Below, piece by piece: positions 25,271 to 33,218 of a stretch of 64,000 nucleotides of DNA. The number at the start of each line of letters is the position of its first letter. Position 1 is the stretch's first letter. The position numbers and the translations under genes were made by a program. This stretch comes from Salinicola rhizosphaerae. GTDB taxonomy: Bacteria; Pseudomonadota; Gammaproteobacteria; Pseudomonadales; Halomonadaceae. The notes under the pieces are model-generated. The model saw only the letters and a list, made by a program, of their open reading frames with translations. It did not search any database and had not been told where the DNA came from. Location of the stretch: the NCBI RefSeq assembly GCF_014652715.1, contig NZ_BMZI01000007.1, positions 42,254 through 106,253 of the forward strand, written 5' to 3'.

Positions 25271-26461
25271 ATGTTTGAGAAGATCGAGCGCGTCCCGGGG
25301 GATGCCATCCTCGGGCTGATCGAAGCCTACAACCAGGATCCCAATCCGCAGAAGGTCGACCTGGGTGTCGGCGTCTACCGGGATTCCCATGGCAATACGC
25401 CGATCATGCGCGCCGTGAAGCAAGCCGAGGCACGCCTGCTGGAGAACGAGAAGACCAAGAGCTATATCGGTTCTCATGGTGACCCGCGCTATGGCAAGGT
25501 CGTCCTGCCGCTGGTTCTGGGTGCCGACTCGGCGGTCCTCGCCGCCAATCGGGCGAGCCTGACGCAATCTCCTGGCGGGACGGGTGCCCTGCGCCTGGCG
25601 GCGGATTTCATCAAGACCAATCTGCCCGGCAAGTCGATCTGGCTCTCCGATCCGACTTGGCCCAACCACCTCGGTATCTTCGAGGCGGCGGGCATCGCGA
25701 TTCACAAGTATCCCTACGTCAGCGCCGACAACCGCCTCGACTTCGACGGCATGCTGGCGACATTGAAGACGATTCCCCAAGGCGACGTGGTGCTGTTGCA
25801 CGCCTGCTGCCACAACCCCTCCGGCTTCGATCTCAGTCAGGATCAGTGGCGCCAGGTGCTGGAAGTGGTCAAGGCGCGGGGGCTGCTGCCACTGGTGGAT
25901 TTCGCCTATCAGGGCTTCGGCGATGGCCTCGAGGCCGACGCCTTCGGCGTTCGGCTGATGGCGGAGAATCTCGACGAAGTATTGATAACCAGCAGCTGTT
26001 CCAAGAACTTCGGTCTCTATCGCGAGCGCACCGGCGCCCTCATCGTGATCGCCGGCAACGCCGAGCAGATGGAGAACGTGCGCTCACAGATGGCCATCGT
26101 GGCTCGCGAGAACTACTCCAACCCGCCCTCCCACGGGGCTGCCATCGTCACCGAAATTCTCGAGTCCAGTGAACTGGCCAGCGTCTGGCGCGACGAGCTG
26201 ACCGACATGTGCGATCGCATCAACGGTCTACGCAGCGATCTGGTCGAATCGCTCAAGCCGTACGGACTGGACGGGCGCTTCGCCCACGTTGCCGAGCAGC
26301 GCGGCATGTTTTCCTACACCGGTCTCAGCACGGCTCAGGTCAAGCGCCTGCGCGATGAGTTCAGCATCTACATGGTCGGCTCCGGTCGTGCCAACGTCGC
26401 GGGCTTTACCCGCGAAAACCTGCCCTACGTCGCCAAGGCGATCGCTGCCGTCGTCGAGTAA
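25271..26461 (+). CDS. Aromatic/aspartate aminotransferase (class I, TyrB/AspC-type)
   Basis: 396-residue PLP enzyme that exchanges amino groups between aspartate, glutamate and aromatic amino acids. The N-terminus FEKIERVPGDAILGLIEAYN and KVDLGVGVYRDSHGNTP are diagnostic of the AspC/TyrB subfamily. Substrate- and cofactor-binding blocks include SDPTWPNHLGIFEAAG, HACCHNPSGFDLSQDQW and PLVDFAYQGFGDGLE. The PLP lysine lies in SSCSKNFGLYRERTGAL, and the C-terminal carboxylate-binding Arg is in YMVGSGRANVAGF. The length matches E. coli AspC (396). The start ATG follows GAGGTAG. Whether aspartate or tyrosine is preferred cannot be read from sequence. Monocistronic, ended by a very strong hairpin. 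Confidence 0.93.
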   Translation: MFEKIERVPGDAILGLIEAYNQDPNPQKVDLGVGVYRDSHGNTPIMRAVKQAEARLLENEKTKSYIGSHGDPRYGKVVLPLVLGADSAVLAANRASLTQSPGGTGALRLAADFIKTNLPGKSIWLSDPTWPNHLGIFEAAGIAIHKYPYVSADNRLDFDGMLATLKTIPQGDVVLLHACCHNPSGFDLSQDQWRQVLEVVKARGLLPLVDFAYQGFGDGLEADAFGVRLMAENLDEVLITSSCSKNFGLYRERTGALIVIAGNAEQMENVRSQMAIVARENYSNPPSHGAAIVTEILESSELASVWRDELTDMCDRINGLRSDLVESLKPYGLDGRFAHVAEQRGMFSYTGLSTAQVKRLRDEFSIYMVGSGRANVAGFTRENLPYVAKAIAAVVE

Positions 26462-26497
26462 CGTCCGTCATCACGGCTTCCGACCGGAAGCTGTCAC

Positions 26498-26529
26498 GCA
26501 TTCGCCCGGCCAAATGGCCGGGCGAATGC
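26498..26529. terminator. Strong hairpin after the aminotransferase gene
   Basis: A perfect 14-bp stem GCATTCGCCCGGCC / GGCCGGGCGAATGC with loop AAAT, followed by ATTAGG. It lies between convergent genes and can act on both. Its GCCCGGCC-AAAN-GGCCGGGC core recurs at 31579-31600. Confidence 0.75.
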
Positions 26530-26573
26530 ATTAGGACCACACGCGGGCCGGGTAGAGCTCGCGTCAACCCGGC

Positions 26574-27431
26574 TCAGTACCAGGCGCTGATACCCAGGAC
26601 CAGAGAGAGTCGATCCGCTTCATCGTTCGGGCGCATGCGGCGGGTTTCACCGTAGACGTTCTCCCAGCTCAAGCCGACATACGGCGAGAACATCTTGGTG
26701 ACGTCGTAACTCAGTCTCAGCCCGGTTTCGGTCGAATTGATCCCCTGACCGATCTCGTAGTCGGCGACGCGATCGGCAGAGGCATTGATCTCGAAGCGGG
26801 GAGAGAGAATCCAGCGCTGAGTCAGCAGCCACTCATATTCGAATTCGACACGGGCACTCGTATCGCCACGCTCGCTGACGAACAGCGAAGCCTCGGTATC
26901 GATGCCGTACGGCGCGAGTCCTTGCAGCCCGAGAACAGCGTAAGTGCGTGATGGGTGAGGATCGATATCGTGACGCAGGCCGAGCTGAACGTCCCAGAAA
27001 TCATCCAACTTGCGGTCGTATAATGCCTGCAGCTCCGCGCTCTCCGACTGCCCGGTTCGCCAGTCACCTTCCCCCTCCGTTTTCCACCAGAACTTGTCGA
27101 GATCGTTTCCATACCACCCCTCGGCATCCCAGAGATAACCTTCGCCAACGTCGTCATGGCGATACTCGAGACGATCCAGCGTGATATTGCTGTAATTGGC
27201 GGTATCGTGAATCGGCGGTCCCCAGCTCGCGGGTGCGCCACTGCTGGGATCGGCGTTCTCGGGGACGACAGCGTCGAGAGATGCCTTGCCCGGCGGCGGG
27301 TTCGCCCACGCGGGAGTCGACGCGGCGATTATCCATGAAGCCACCAGCAATGAAGACAGAGTCGGCGTGGCGCCGTCGATACCGAACGCGGTCACGAGGC
27401 GGGGATACGAACAGGATCGACGATCATGCAT
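26574..27431 (-). CDS. copB: Copper resistance protein B (outer membrane)
   Basis: 285-residue precursor of the CopB/PcoB outer-membrane beta-barrel. After a long signal sequence (SLLVASWIIAASTPAWA, cleavage near residue 43) come the family blocks: ILDRLEYR-like ITLDRLEYRHDDVGEGYLWD, AEGWYGNDLDKFWWKTEGEG, and alternating barrel strands ending YVGLSWENVYGETRRM and the terminal aromatic residue Tyr typical of barrel proteins. It lacks the Met-rich N-terminal repeats of longer CopB proteins. The start ATG has GAGGAG seven bases upstream and lies eight bases inside copA, so the two are translationally coupled. With CopA it confers periplasmic copper tolerance. Confidence 0.92.
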   Translation of the reverse strand: MHDRRSCSYPRLVTAFGIDGATPTLSSLLVASWIIAASTPAWANPPPGKASLDAVVPENADPSSGAPASWGPPIHDTANYSNITLDRLEYRHDDVGEGYLWDAEGWYGNDLDKFWWKTEGEGDWRTGQSESAELQALYDRKLDDFWDVQLGLRHDIDPHPSRTYAVLGLQGLAPYGIDTEASLFVSERGDTSARVEFEYEWLLTQRWILSPRFEINASADRVADYEIGQGINSTETGLRLSYDVTKMFSPYVGLSWENVYGETRRMRPNDEADRLSLVLGISAWY

Positions 27432-29304
27432 GGTGGTTCTCCTCGTCGAGCACCCGAACCACCCGGAACATGCCCATCTCCATGTGATAGAGCAAATGGC
27501 AGTGAAAAGCCCACCGTCCCGGTTCGTCGGCCGTGATCAGCAGCGATACCCTGGCCGCGGGCCTGACGCTGATCGTGTGCTTGAGCGGCAGATGCTGGCC
27601 CTGCCCGTTCTCGAGCGCCATGAACATGCCATGAAGATGAATGGGGTGCTCCATCATGGTGTTGTTGATCAACACCAATCTGAGCCGCTCGCCGTATTGA
27701 AAATCGATCGGTTCGGCTTCGCTGTAAGTCTCGCCATCGAACGACCACATATAGCGCTCCATGTTGCCGGTCAGATGCAGCTCGACGGTCCGTGTCGGTT
27801 CACGCTGATCCGCATTCGGCCAGGGTCGCCTCAACTGGGTGTAGCGAAGCACGCGATGATCGACGCCCTCGAGCCCCGTTCCAGGTTCGTCCAGTCGGCT
27901 GTCACTGCTGGCCGGCATCAGCGCGTCGTGATCGGCGGGAGAGACGTCGTCGTCCATCGACATGGCATCGTGGCCCGTATTCATGTCCATCGGCGGCTTT
28001 CCGTCGGCATCGCCGCCATGACCGTTCGACGCTCGGCCGGCTGACATCGGTGGCGCCGAGCCGTGGTGCATCATGGTGTCGCTTTCGGCGATGCTGTCCT
28101 GAGACATCGCTTTTCGGGACATGCCGCTCATATCACTCATGCCCGCCATCTTGCCCATCCCCATATCCGCCATGGTGCGACGCGGCGGCTTTCGAAGCGG
28201 CGGTACCGGCGCGAACTCTCCGATCTTTGGCGTCAGGCTGCCCATCACATAGCCGGAGCGATCCATGCTCTCGCACATCAAGGTATAAGGGCGGGAATCC
28301 GGCGTGACCACGACATCGAACGTTTCCGCTACGCCAATCTGAAATTCGTCGACGTCCACCGGGTCGACAGGCTGGCCATCGGCAGCGACGACCGTCATCG
28401 CCAACCCCGGAATTCTCACGTTGAAATAGGTCATCGCCGAGGCGTTGATGAAACGCAGCTTGACGCGCTCCCCAGGCACGAACAGCCCCTCCCAGGGCGT
28501 CGCCGAATGATGGCCGTTGAGCAGGTAGTCGTAAGTCAGGCCGGACACGTCCGCGATATCTCGCGGGCTCATGCGCATATCACCCCACATGCGACGCTCT
28601 TTCAGCGTGGCGGCCCACCCCCGCTTCTCGACGTCAGCGAAGAAATCGTCGACGGTACGCTCGTCGAGATTGTAGTAATCGCTTTGCGCCTTGAGCTTGG
28701 TCATGACCCGATGCGGATCTTCGAACGTCCAGTCGTTGAGCATGACGACGAAATCACGCTCGACGGGATGCGCTCGAGCTTCCGAAGGATGAATGACGAT
28801 CGGCCCGGTCAGCCCCTTCTGCTCCTGCATTCCCGCATGGCTGTGGTACCAGTAGGTACCACTCTGGCGCACGGGAAAATAGGCCTCGAAGGTCTGGCCC
28901 GGTGCCACGCCGGGAAACGAAACCCCCGGTACACCGTCCAGTTGAAACGGCAGCAGAATGCCGTGCCAGTGCAGCGACGTCGGCGTGTCCATATGATTGT
29001 GAACGCGCAGCCTCGCTGTCTGGCCCTCCCACAGCTCGATCAGCGGAGCGGGGACCCGGTCGTTGACGCTGTAAGCGGCGCCACTTCGAGAGCCCAGTTG
29101 AAATCGATCGCGCCGGATATGCGCATCGAAGGTCACATTGCGCGGCGGACCGCCGGGCACCCGCCCAATGCTTCCCGCCGACGCCGTTCTTGCGGAATCG
29201 CCAGCGAATGCGCTGCCGGGCATCAAGGCGTTCCACCCCCCCAATACCCCCAACGCTCCCAAGGCGCTCAAGAGCGCGCGCCGCTGATGGCAGACATCGT
29301 CCAT
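27424..29304 (-). CDS. copA: Copper resistance multicopper oxidase CopA
   Basis: 626-residue periplasmic multicopper oxidase (PcoA/CopA family) that oxidises Cu(I). A Tat-like signal (HQRRALLSALGALGVLG) leads to three cupredoxin domains. Copper ligands are visible: HWHG at 112-115, WYHSHAG at 152-158, HPIHLHG in the last domain, and HCHLLYHMEMGM at 601-612, where Cys602, His607 and Met612 would form the type 1 site. Between domains, roughly residues 375-450, is a Met/His/Asp-rich segment (MGMGKMAGMSDMSGM; MMHHGSAPPMS) thought in relatives to bind extra copper. The start follows GGAG by nine bases. It lies downstream of the copRS-like pair in the same direction and upstream of copB. Confidence 0.95.
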   Translation of the reverse strand: MDDVCHQRRALLSALGALGVLGGWNALMPGSAFAGDSARTASAGSIGRVPGGPPRNVTFDAHIRRDRFQLGSRSGAAYSVNDRVPAPLIELWEGQTARLRVHNHMDTPTSLHWHGILLPFQLDGVPGVSFPGVAPGQTFEAYFPVRQSGTYWYHSHAGMQEQKGLTGPIVIHPSEARAHPVERDFVVMLNDWTFEDPHRVMTKLKAQSDYYNLDERTVDDFFADVEKRGWAATLKERRMWGDMRMSPRDIADVSGLTYDYLLNGHHSATPWEGLFVPGERVKLRFINASAMTYFNVRIPGLAMTVVAADGQPVDPVDVDEFQIGVAETFDVVVTPDSRPYTLMCESMDRSGYVMGSLTPKIGEFAPVPPLRKPPRRTMADMGMGKMAGMSDMSGMSRKAMSQDSIAESDTMMHHGSAPPMSAGRASNGHGGDADGKPPMDMNTGHDAMSMDDDVSPADHDALMPASSDSRLDEPGTGLEGVDHRVLRYTQLRRPWPNADQREPTRTVELHLTGNMERYMWSFDGETYSEAEPIDFQYGERLRLVLINNTMMEHPIHLHGMFMALENGQGQHLPLKHTISVRPAARVSLLITADEPGRWAFHCHLLYHMEMGMFRVVRVLDEENHHA

Positions 29305-29397
29305 TCATGGTCTCCAGCACGAAATGATGCCGTCAGACTAAAAGACCAAACTGAGCCGAAGCTGACAGCCTCGAATCGATCGACTCAAGGCCCGAGA

Positions 29398-29444
29398 AGG
29401 GCTGAGGGCTGAGGGCTGAGGGCTGAGGGCTGAGGGCTGAGGGC
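29398..29444. repeat. Heptanucleotide tandem repeat (AGGGCTG) x 6.7
   Basis: Six full and one partial copies of AGGGCTG, perfectly conserved, lie between the sensor-kinase stop and copA, 94-140 bases upstream of the copA start. The unit length is not a multiple of three and the tract is intergenic. Identical units imply recent expansion and probable length variation by slippage. Confidence 0.9.
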
Positions 29445-29461
29445 CATGAGATTGTGCCCCA

Positions 29462-30790
29462 TCACGAGCCCGAGGACGCCTGCGGCCCCCTGGGCGAGAA
29501 ATGTAGCTCGATACGCAGGCCGCCGAACGCCGACTGATCATATTTCACCCGGCCCTGATATCGCTCGATCAGCTGAGCGAGTATCGACAGACCGAGTCCA
29601 TGCCCTGGCTTCTGCTCGTCGAGCCGAGTGCCTCGCTCGCCCAGCGATGCAAGATGCGCGCGATCCACGCCGGGGCCATCATCCTCGACCACCAGCCGAT
29701 CCGGCATGGACACATCGACCATCACGCGCGATCGTGCCCACTTGCCACCGTTATCGAGCAGAATGCCCAGACACTCCATGGCGTCATGGCGCTCGAGCGG
29801 CAGCCGACACAGCGCTTCGGGACCGGGATCGATGTCAAAGTCGATGCCCGGATAGAGGGTCTCCAGCATCGACAGCATCGACTCGACATCGGCCACGTCG
29901 AGCCGACGCTGGCCAGTCGCCTGACCGGCGATACGTGAACGCCTCAACTCCTCGGATAGCTTCTCGTCGATGGCTCTCAATCGATGAACCATGGCCTCGC
30001 GCCGCCTTTCATCGGGTATCGAAGGCGCACTCAGTGCCTGGATGACCGCCGCCAGCGGCGTCTTGATGGCGTGCGAGAGATTGGCGAGCGACTGTCGCAT
30101 GCGCTGCTGACGGAACTGTTGCTCATCCACCAGCTCGTTGATCTGCGCGATAACGCCTTCCAGTTCGGATACCGTCCCGATATCCAGTCGGGCGCGCTCG
30201 CCGCGACGCAATGCCTCGAGCTGACGGGTCAGCGACTTCAGCGGTCTGAGCCCGCGCTGGACGACAGCGAAACTGAGCGCCAGCAGTATCAGCGAAATGA
30301 GCGCGGCACTGGCCCCGATCCAGAGATGCAGACGCGCCAGCCCTTGATCGACCTGCGCGAAATCCTCGCCCACGAGCACCGTGACCGCCGCCCCTCGAAT
30401 CGTCTGCCGCTCGCGCCACGCGAGCAGATGCCTGCCCTGCCAATGGAGATCGAGGAGCTTGTCTTCCGGCCCGTCAAGATAAGGCGCGAGGGCTCGCACC
30501 CCGTCCGCCGGCGAGACATATACCTGAGCACCACGACGTACCAGATAGACATGATGAAAGACGGACGTATCCGGCCACACGCTCTGCTCGATCGGGGCCA
30601 GCGGCAAGTCGCCGGGGCCGAGGCGCGAGAAGATGTACTCCGCCTCCTGCTGCAGACGACCGGCGAGAAACTCTCTTGCGACGTCCTTGAGCAGAATGCC
30701 GTGCAGCAGCCAGGTGAGCCCCATGATGAGAGCCGCCACCAACGCCAGGCGGCTCAGTAACCGGATGCGAAGACTAGGACTCCGACGCAT
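29462..30790 (-). CDS. Sensor histidine kinase (CopS-like)
   Basis: Membrane histidine kinase of 442 residues (452 if the upstream in-frame ATG at 30820 is used). Two transmembrane helices (LALVAALIMGLTWLLHGILL and ASAALISLILLALSFAVV) flank a periplasmic domain of about 120 residues. A HAMP-like linker follows, then the H-box SLANLSHAIKTPLAAV (phospho-His 240), an N-box ILLDNGGKWAR (Gly where PhoQ-type kinases usually have Ala), and ATP-lid glycines VVEDDGPGV and GHGLGLSI. The kinase core resembles PhoQ-like sensors. It overlaps the response-regulator gene and lies upstream of copAB, so copper sensing is likely but inferred from context. Neither start has a clear ribosome site. Confidence 0.85.
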   Translation of the reverse strand: MRRSPSLRIRLLSRLALVAALIMGLTWLLHGILLKDVAREFLAGRLQQEAEYIFSRLGPGDLPLAPIEQSVWPDTSVFHHVYLVRRGAQVYVSPADGVRALAPYLDGPEDKLLDLHWQGRHLLAWRERQTIRGAAVTVLVGEDFAQVDQGLARLHLWIGASAALISLILLALSFAVVQRGLRPLKSLTRQLEALRRGERARLDIGTVSELEGVIAQINELVDEQQFRQQRMRQSLANLSHAIKTPLAAVIQALSAPSIPDERRREAMVHRLRAIDEKLSEELRRSRIAGQATGQRRLDVADVESMLSMLETLYPGIDFDIDPGPEALCRLPLERHDAMECLGILLDNGGKWARSRVMVDVSMPDRLVVEDDGPGVDRAHLASLGERGTRLDEQKPGHGLGLSILAQLIERYQGRVKYDQSAFGGLRIELHFSPRGPQASSGS

Positions 30791-31475
30791 GCGGTAGCGA
30801 TTCGCGCGGTGTCTTGCCATGAAAGACGTATCCCTCTCCGCGACGCGTTTCGATACGACGACGTCCGAGTCGCTGACGCAGCCGGGCGATGTAGACTTCG
30901 ATCATGTTGGGCGTCGATGCATCCTGAGAGAGGGCGTAAAGCTGATCCAGCAACTGGACCTTGGAGTGCACGTGCTCCGGGTGGAGCATCAAAAAACGCA
31001 GTAGCCGGTATTCGGTAGCGGTGAGATTCTGCCACTCATCCTCCCCCACCCGGCAGCGCTTCAACGATTCATCGAGATGGACGTCACCGACCCGCAGTAC
31101 GATCCGGGTCTGGCCGCTGGCGCGGCGAATCAACGCCTGCAGACGCGCCAGCAGTTCCTGCTCGTGAAACGGCTTGGTCAAATAGTCGTCGGCGCCTTGC
31201 TGCAGACCGTCGACCTTATCCTCCCAGCTGTCTCTGGCGGTCAGCGCCAGCACTGGGTCGCGCATGCCGATATCTCGCCAGCGGCAGAGCATCGACAACC
31301 CGGAACCATCCGGCAGGCCGATATCGAGAATGATCGCCGCGTAGGATTCGCTCTGCACGAACAGTTCGGCCTGTCGGCAGTCCGCCGCCAGATCGACGCG
31401 GTATCCCTCACTGTTCAAGCGCTCGGCCAGACTCTCGGCCAAGAGTTCATCATCCTCGACAAGCAATAGTTTCAT
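30774..31475 (-). CDS. OmpR-family response regulator (CopR-like)
   Basis: 233-residue two-component regulator. The receiver domain has the acidic pocket (VEDDE, residues 6-10), phospho-acceptor Asp51 (AAIILDIGLPDGSG), Thr79 (LALTARD) and Lys101 (YLTKPFHEQE). The C-terminal winged-helix DNA-binding domain includes LTATEYRLLRFLMLHPEHV and PNMIEVYIARLRQRLG, ending in the wing RRRIETRRGEGYVFHG. It is the first gene of a unit with the kinase and probably controls copAB just downstream. A GCTAGACT -10 element lies 37 bases before the start. Target sites were not identified with confidence. Confidence 0.9.
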   Translation of the reverse strand: MKLLLVEDDELLAESLAERLNSEGYRVDLAADCRQAELFVQSESYAAIILDIGLPDGSGLSMLCRWRDIGMRDPVLALTARDSWEDKVDGLQQGADDYLTKPFHEQELLARLQALIRRASGQTRIVLRVGDVHLDESLKRCRVGEDEWQNLTATEYRLLRFLMLHPEHVHSKVQLLDQLYALSQDASTPNMIEVYIARLRQRLGRRRIETRRGEGYVFHGKTPRESLPHASES

Positions 31476-31511
31476 GGCTTCTGGACACGTGCGAACGGAA
31501 TAGACATCGCG

Positions 31512-31519
31512 AGTCTAGC
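31512..31519 (-). promoter_or_regulatory. Candidate -10 (GCTAGACT) for the copRS-like operon
   Basis: On the minus strand the octamer GCTAGACT lies 37 bases before the regulator ATG, a sensible position for a -10 with a 25-30 base leader. The same octamer precedes two other genes in the window (33183 and 48682). Confidence 0.35.
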
Positions 31520-31578
31520 GGAGTTTCCTGAATCGATGCTGAGCAGGCGCCAACGGAGAAGTCGGCCATAGCGAGAGC

Positions 31579-31600
31579 CGCCCGGCCAAACGGCCGGGCG
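31579..31600 (-). terminator. Hairpin after the EF-hand gene
   Basis: A 9-bp stem CGCCCGGCC / GGCCGGGCG with loop AAAC, 28 bases beyond the EF-hand gene stop. It shares its core with the hairpin at 26498-26529. No U-tract follows on the minus strand. Confidence 0.55.
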
Positions 31601-31628
31601 ACTGTATATTGGCAAGAACCTCGCCAAG

Positions 31629-32087
31629 CTAGGGCTTCAAGGTATCCGCGCCCATCGCCGACTCGAAACGCTCGCGCGTGACACCACCGGCCTGCTCGTC
31701 TCCGAGCTGCTGAAACATCGTCTCCTGCTTGGCACTGGTCGCCTCGTCCTGGTCGATGACACCATCGCCGTTGACGTCGAGCTGGTCGAAACTCAGCGCG
31801 TTGGGCCGCTGGTCGACCGGCGTCTGCGCGCCGCCGTCGGTGAAGCCGGCATTCGCTCGGCCGACACCGCCTGACTTCTCGATCGACTCACTGTCCAGCT
31901 GGGATGCGTTGGCGGGGGCCTGGGGCTCACCCTCCTGCTCGACGATATTGGGTCCGTCGGTCGTGCCCTCGTCCTGCGCCCAGGCCCCGGGCAGTGCAAC
32001 CAGCGACAGCCCCATCAGCATCGATACGCCTATCACCTTACGCCAGGGCGTCTTTACGGGCAGGATTAACGTACGGCTTTTCAACAT
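31629..32087 (-). CDS. Secreted EF-hand calcium-binding protein
   Basis: 152-residue exported protein. A signal peptide (VIGVSMLMGLSLVALPGAWAQ) ends near residue 37, followed by a Gln/Glu/Ser-rich linker and one canonical EF-hand loop, DVNGDGVIDQDE, with Asp, Asn, Asp, Ile and Glu at the standard positions. A second, degenerate EF-hand-like region (QLGDEQAGGVTRERFESA) follows. Role unknown; such small EF-hand proteins are frequent in halophilic gammaproteobacteria. The start ATG has GAGGTG five to seven bases upstream; the frame extends 12 codons further without support. Monocistronic. Confidence 0.8.
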   Translation of the reverse strand: MLKSRTLILPVKTPWRKVIGVSMLMGLSLVALPGAWAQDEGTTDGPNIVEQEGEPQAPANASQLDSESIEKSGGVGRANAGFTDGGAQTPVDQRPNALSFDQLDVNGDGVIDQDEATSAKQETMFQQLGDEQAGGVTRERFESAMGADTLKP

Positions 32088-32180
32088 CGTGTCACCTCGG
32101 GATTGTCGATAGCCTTGAGACAATCAAGCGACGCGAACATTCCGTCCGTCATTGGCAATCGACTCGATGCCGTCGGCGAT

Positions 32181-32208
32181 GACGACCGCATCGCGCTACG
32201 CGGTCGTC
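32181..32208 (-). terminator. Hairpin after the second aldo/keto reductase
   Basis: A perfect 9-bp stem GACGACCGC / GCGGTCGTC with a 10-base loop lies 15 bases beyond the stop of the minus-strand reductase. No U-tract. Confidence 0.5.
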
Positions 32209-32223
32209 GCTAGAGGCTCAGAT

Positions 32224-33036
32224 TCATTCGTCCCACTGCGGCGCAAAGGACGGGTTCGCCTGGCGGTCCCCCCGGTCCAGACGATCGATGTCGGCCATTT
32301 CCTGTTCGGAGAGCTGAATTTTCATCGCGTCGAGATTGGATTGCTGATTCTCGCGCTTGGTCGACGACGGAATCACGATGATGTCCCGCGCCGCGATCCA
32401 CGCGAGCGCGATCTGCGCGGGGCTCGCATCATGCGCCTCGGCGATACGCTTGAGCACCGGGTCGTCCATCACCTTGCCGACGGCAAGCGGCATGTAGGCC
32501 GTCACGTCCAGCCCCTTGGCCTGACAGAGCTTGACCAGCTTGCGGTTGGCGAGAAACGGATGAACCTCGATCTGGTTGGTCACGATATTCTCGCCGCCGG
32601 GCAGCGTCAGCGCCTCGTCGATCTGCGCGATCGTGAAGTTCGACACGCCGATGTGCTTGGTGAGCCCCCTGGCGCGAGCGGCATCGAGCGCGCCAATGTA
32701 ATCCGCCATCGGCACTTCGCCTCCTGGCGACGGCCAGTGCACGAGCAGGAGATCGAGCTGATCGATGCCGAAGTTCTCGAGGCTTTTGTCGACGGCGGCA
32801 GCAAATTTCTTCGGCTCGAGATTGTCCCACCAGATCTTGGTGGTGATGAAGAGCTCGTCGCGATCGATACCGCTTTGTCGAATGGCTTTACCGACCGCAG
32901 CTTCATTCTCGTACATCTGGGCGCTGTCGAGATGCCGATAGCCTACCTCCAGCGCCGAGGTCACCGAGTCGATGACGGCCTGCTCCTTCAGACGATAGGT
33001 GCCCAGGCCGGGTTGCGGCAGAACGTGACGTGCCAT
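32224..33036 (-). CDS. Aldo/keto reductase, 2,5-diketogluconate reductase-like
   Basis: 270-residue AKR5-type NADPH reductase close to DkgB. The catalytic tetrad is readable: Asp and Tyr in HLDSAQMYENEAAVG, Lys in LFITTKIWWDNL, His in LLLVHWPSPGG. Further signatures are ARGLTKHIGVSNF, TNQIEVHPFLANRKLV and the cofactor-binding VIPSSTKRENQQSN. The length equals E. coli DkgB (267). The start MARHVLPQPGLGTYRL has CAGGAG eight bases upstream; the longer frame adds 33 residues unlike the family. Physiological substrate unknown, possibly methylglyoxal or keto-sugars. Divergent from the flavoprotein gene to its right. Confidence 0.9.
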   Translation of the reverse strand: MARHVLPQPGLGTYRLKEQAVIDSVTSALEVGYRHLDSAQMYENEAAVGKAIRQSGIDRDELFITTKIWWDNLEPKKFAAAVDKSLENFGIDQLDLLLVHWPSPGGEVPMADYIGALDAARARGLTKHIGVSNFTIAQIDEALTLPGGENIVTNQIEVHPFLANRKLVKLCQAKGLDVTAYMPLAVGKVMDDPVLKRIAEAHDASPAQIALAWIAARDIIVIPSSTKRENQQSNLDAMKIQLSEQEMADIDRLDRGDRQANPSFAPQWDE

Positions 33037-33182
33037 GAGATCGCTCCTGATGATGCCGGAAGCGCCTGTCGAGCGAGACCTCGACGGACGCAGCGGGAAA
33101 ACGGTTAACGTGACGTTGACGAGCTTGACCGGCACCGCCAGCGAAGACGCGCAGGCCGGATTCGGGCTCGCCTCCCTCCCAT

Positions 33183-33190
33183 GCTAGACT
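33183..33190 (+). promoter_or_regulatory. Candidate extended -10 (TGCTAGACT) for the flavoprotein gene
   Basis: TGC followed by TAGACT forms an extended -10 about 30 bases before the ATG. No strong -35 is seen. Confidence 0.35.
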
Positions 33191-33218
33191 CAAGCTCCTG
33201 TCTTTGCCCGGATTGCGC

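Noticed and set aside
25032..25271. A 79-codon minus-strand gene in the aminotransferase spacer
   Set aside because: No ribosome site, no hydrophobic or conserved pattern, and it overlaps the likely promoter/leader of the aminotransferase gene.
29398..29444. CRISPR-like array
   Set aside because: Units are contiguous heptamers with no spacers and no cas genes nearby. The other direct repeats in the window also lack regular unique spacers.
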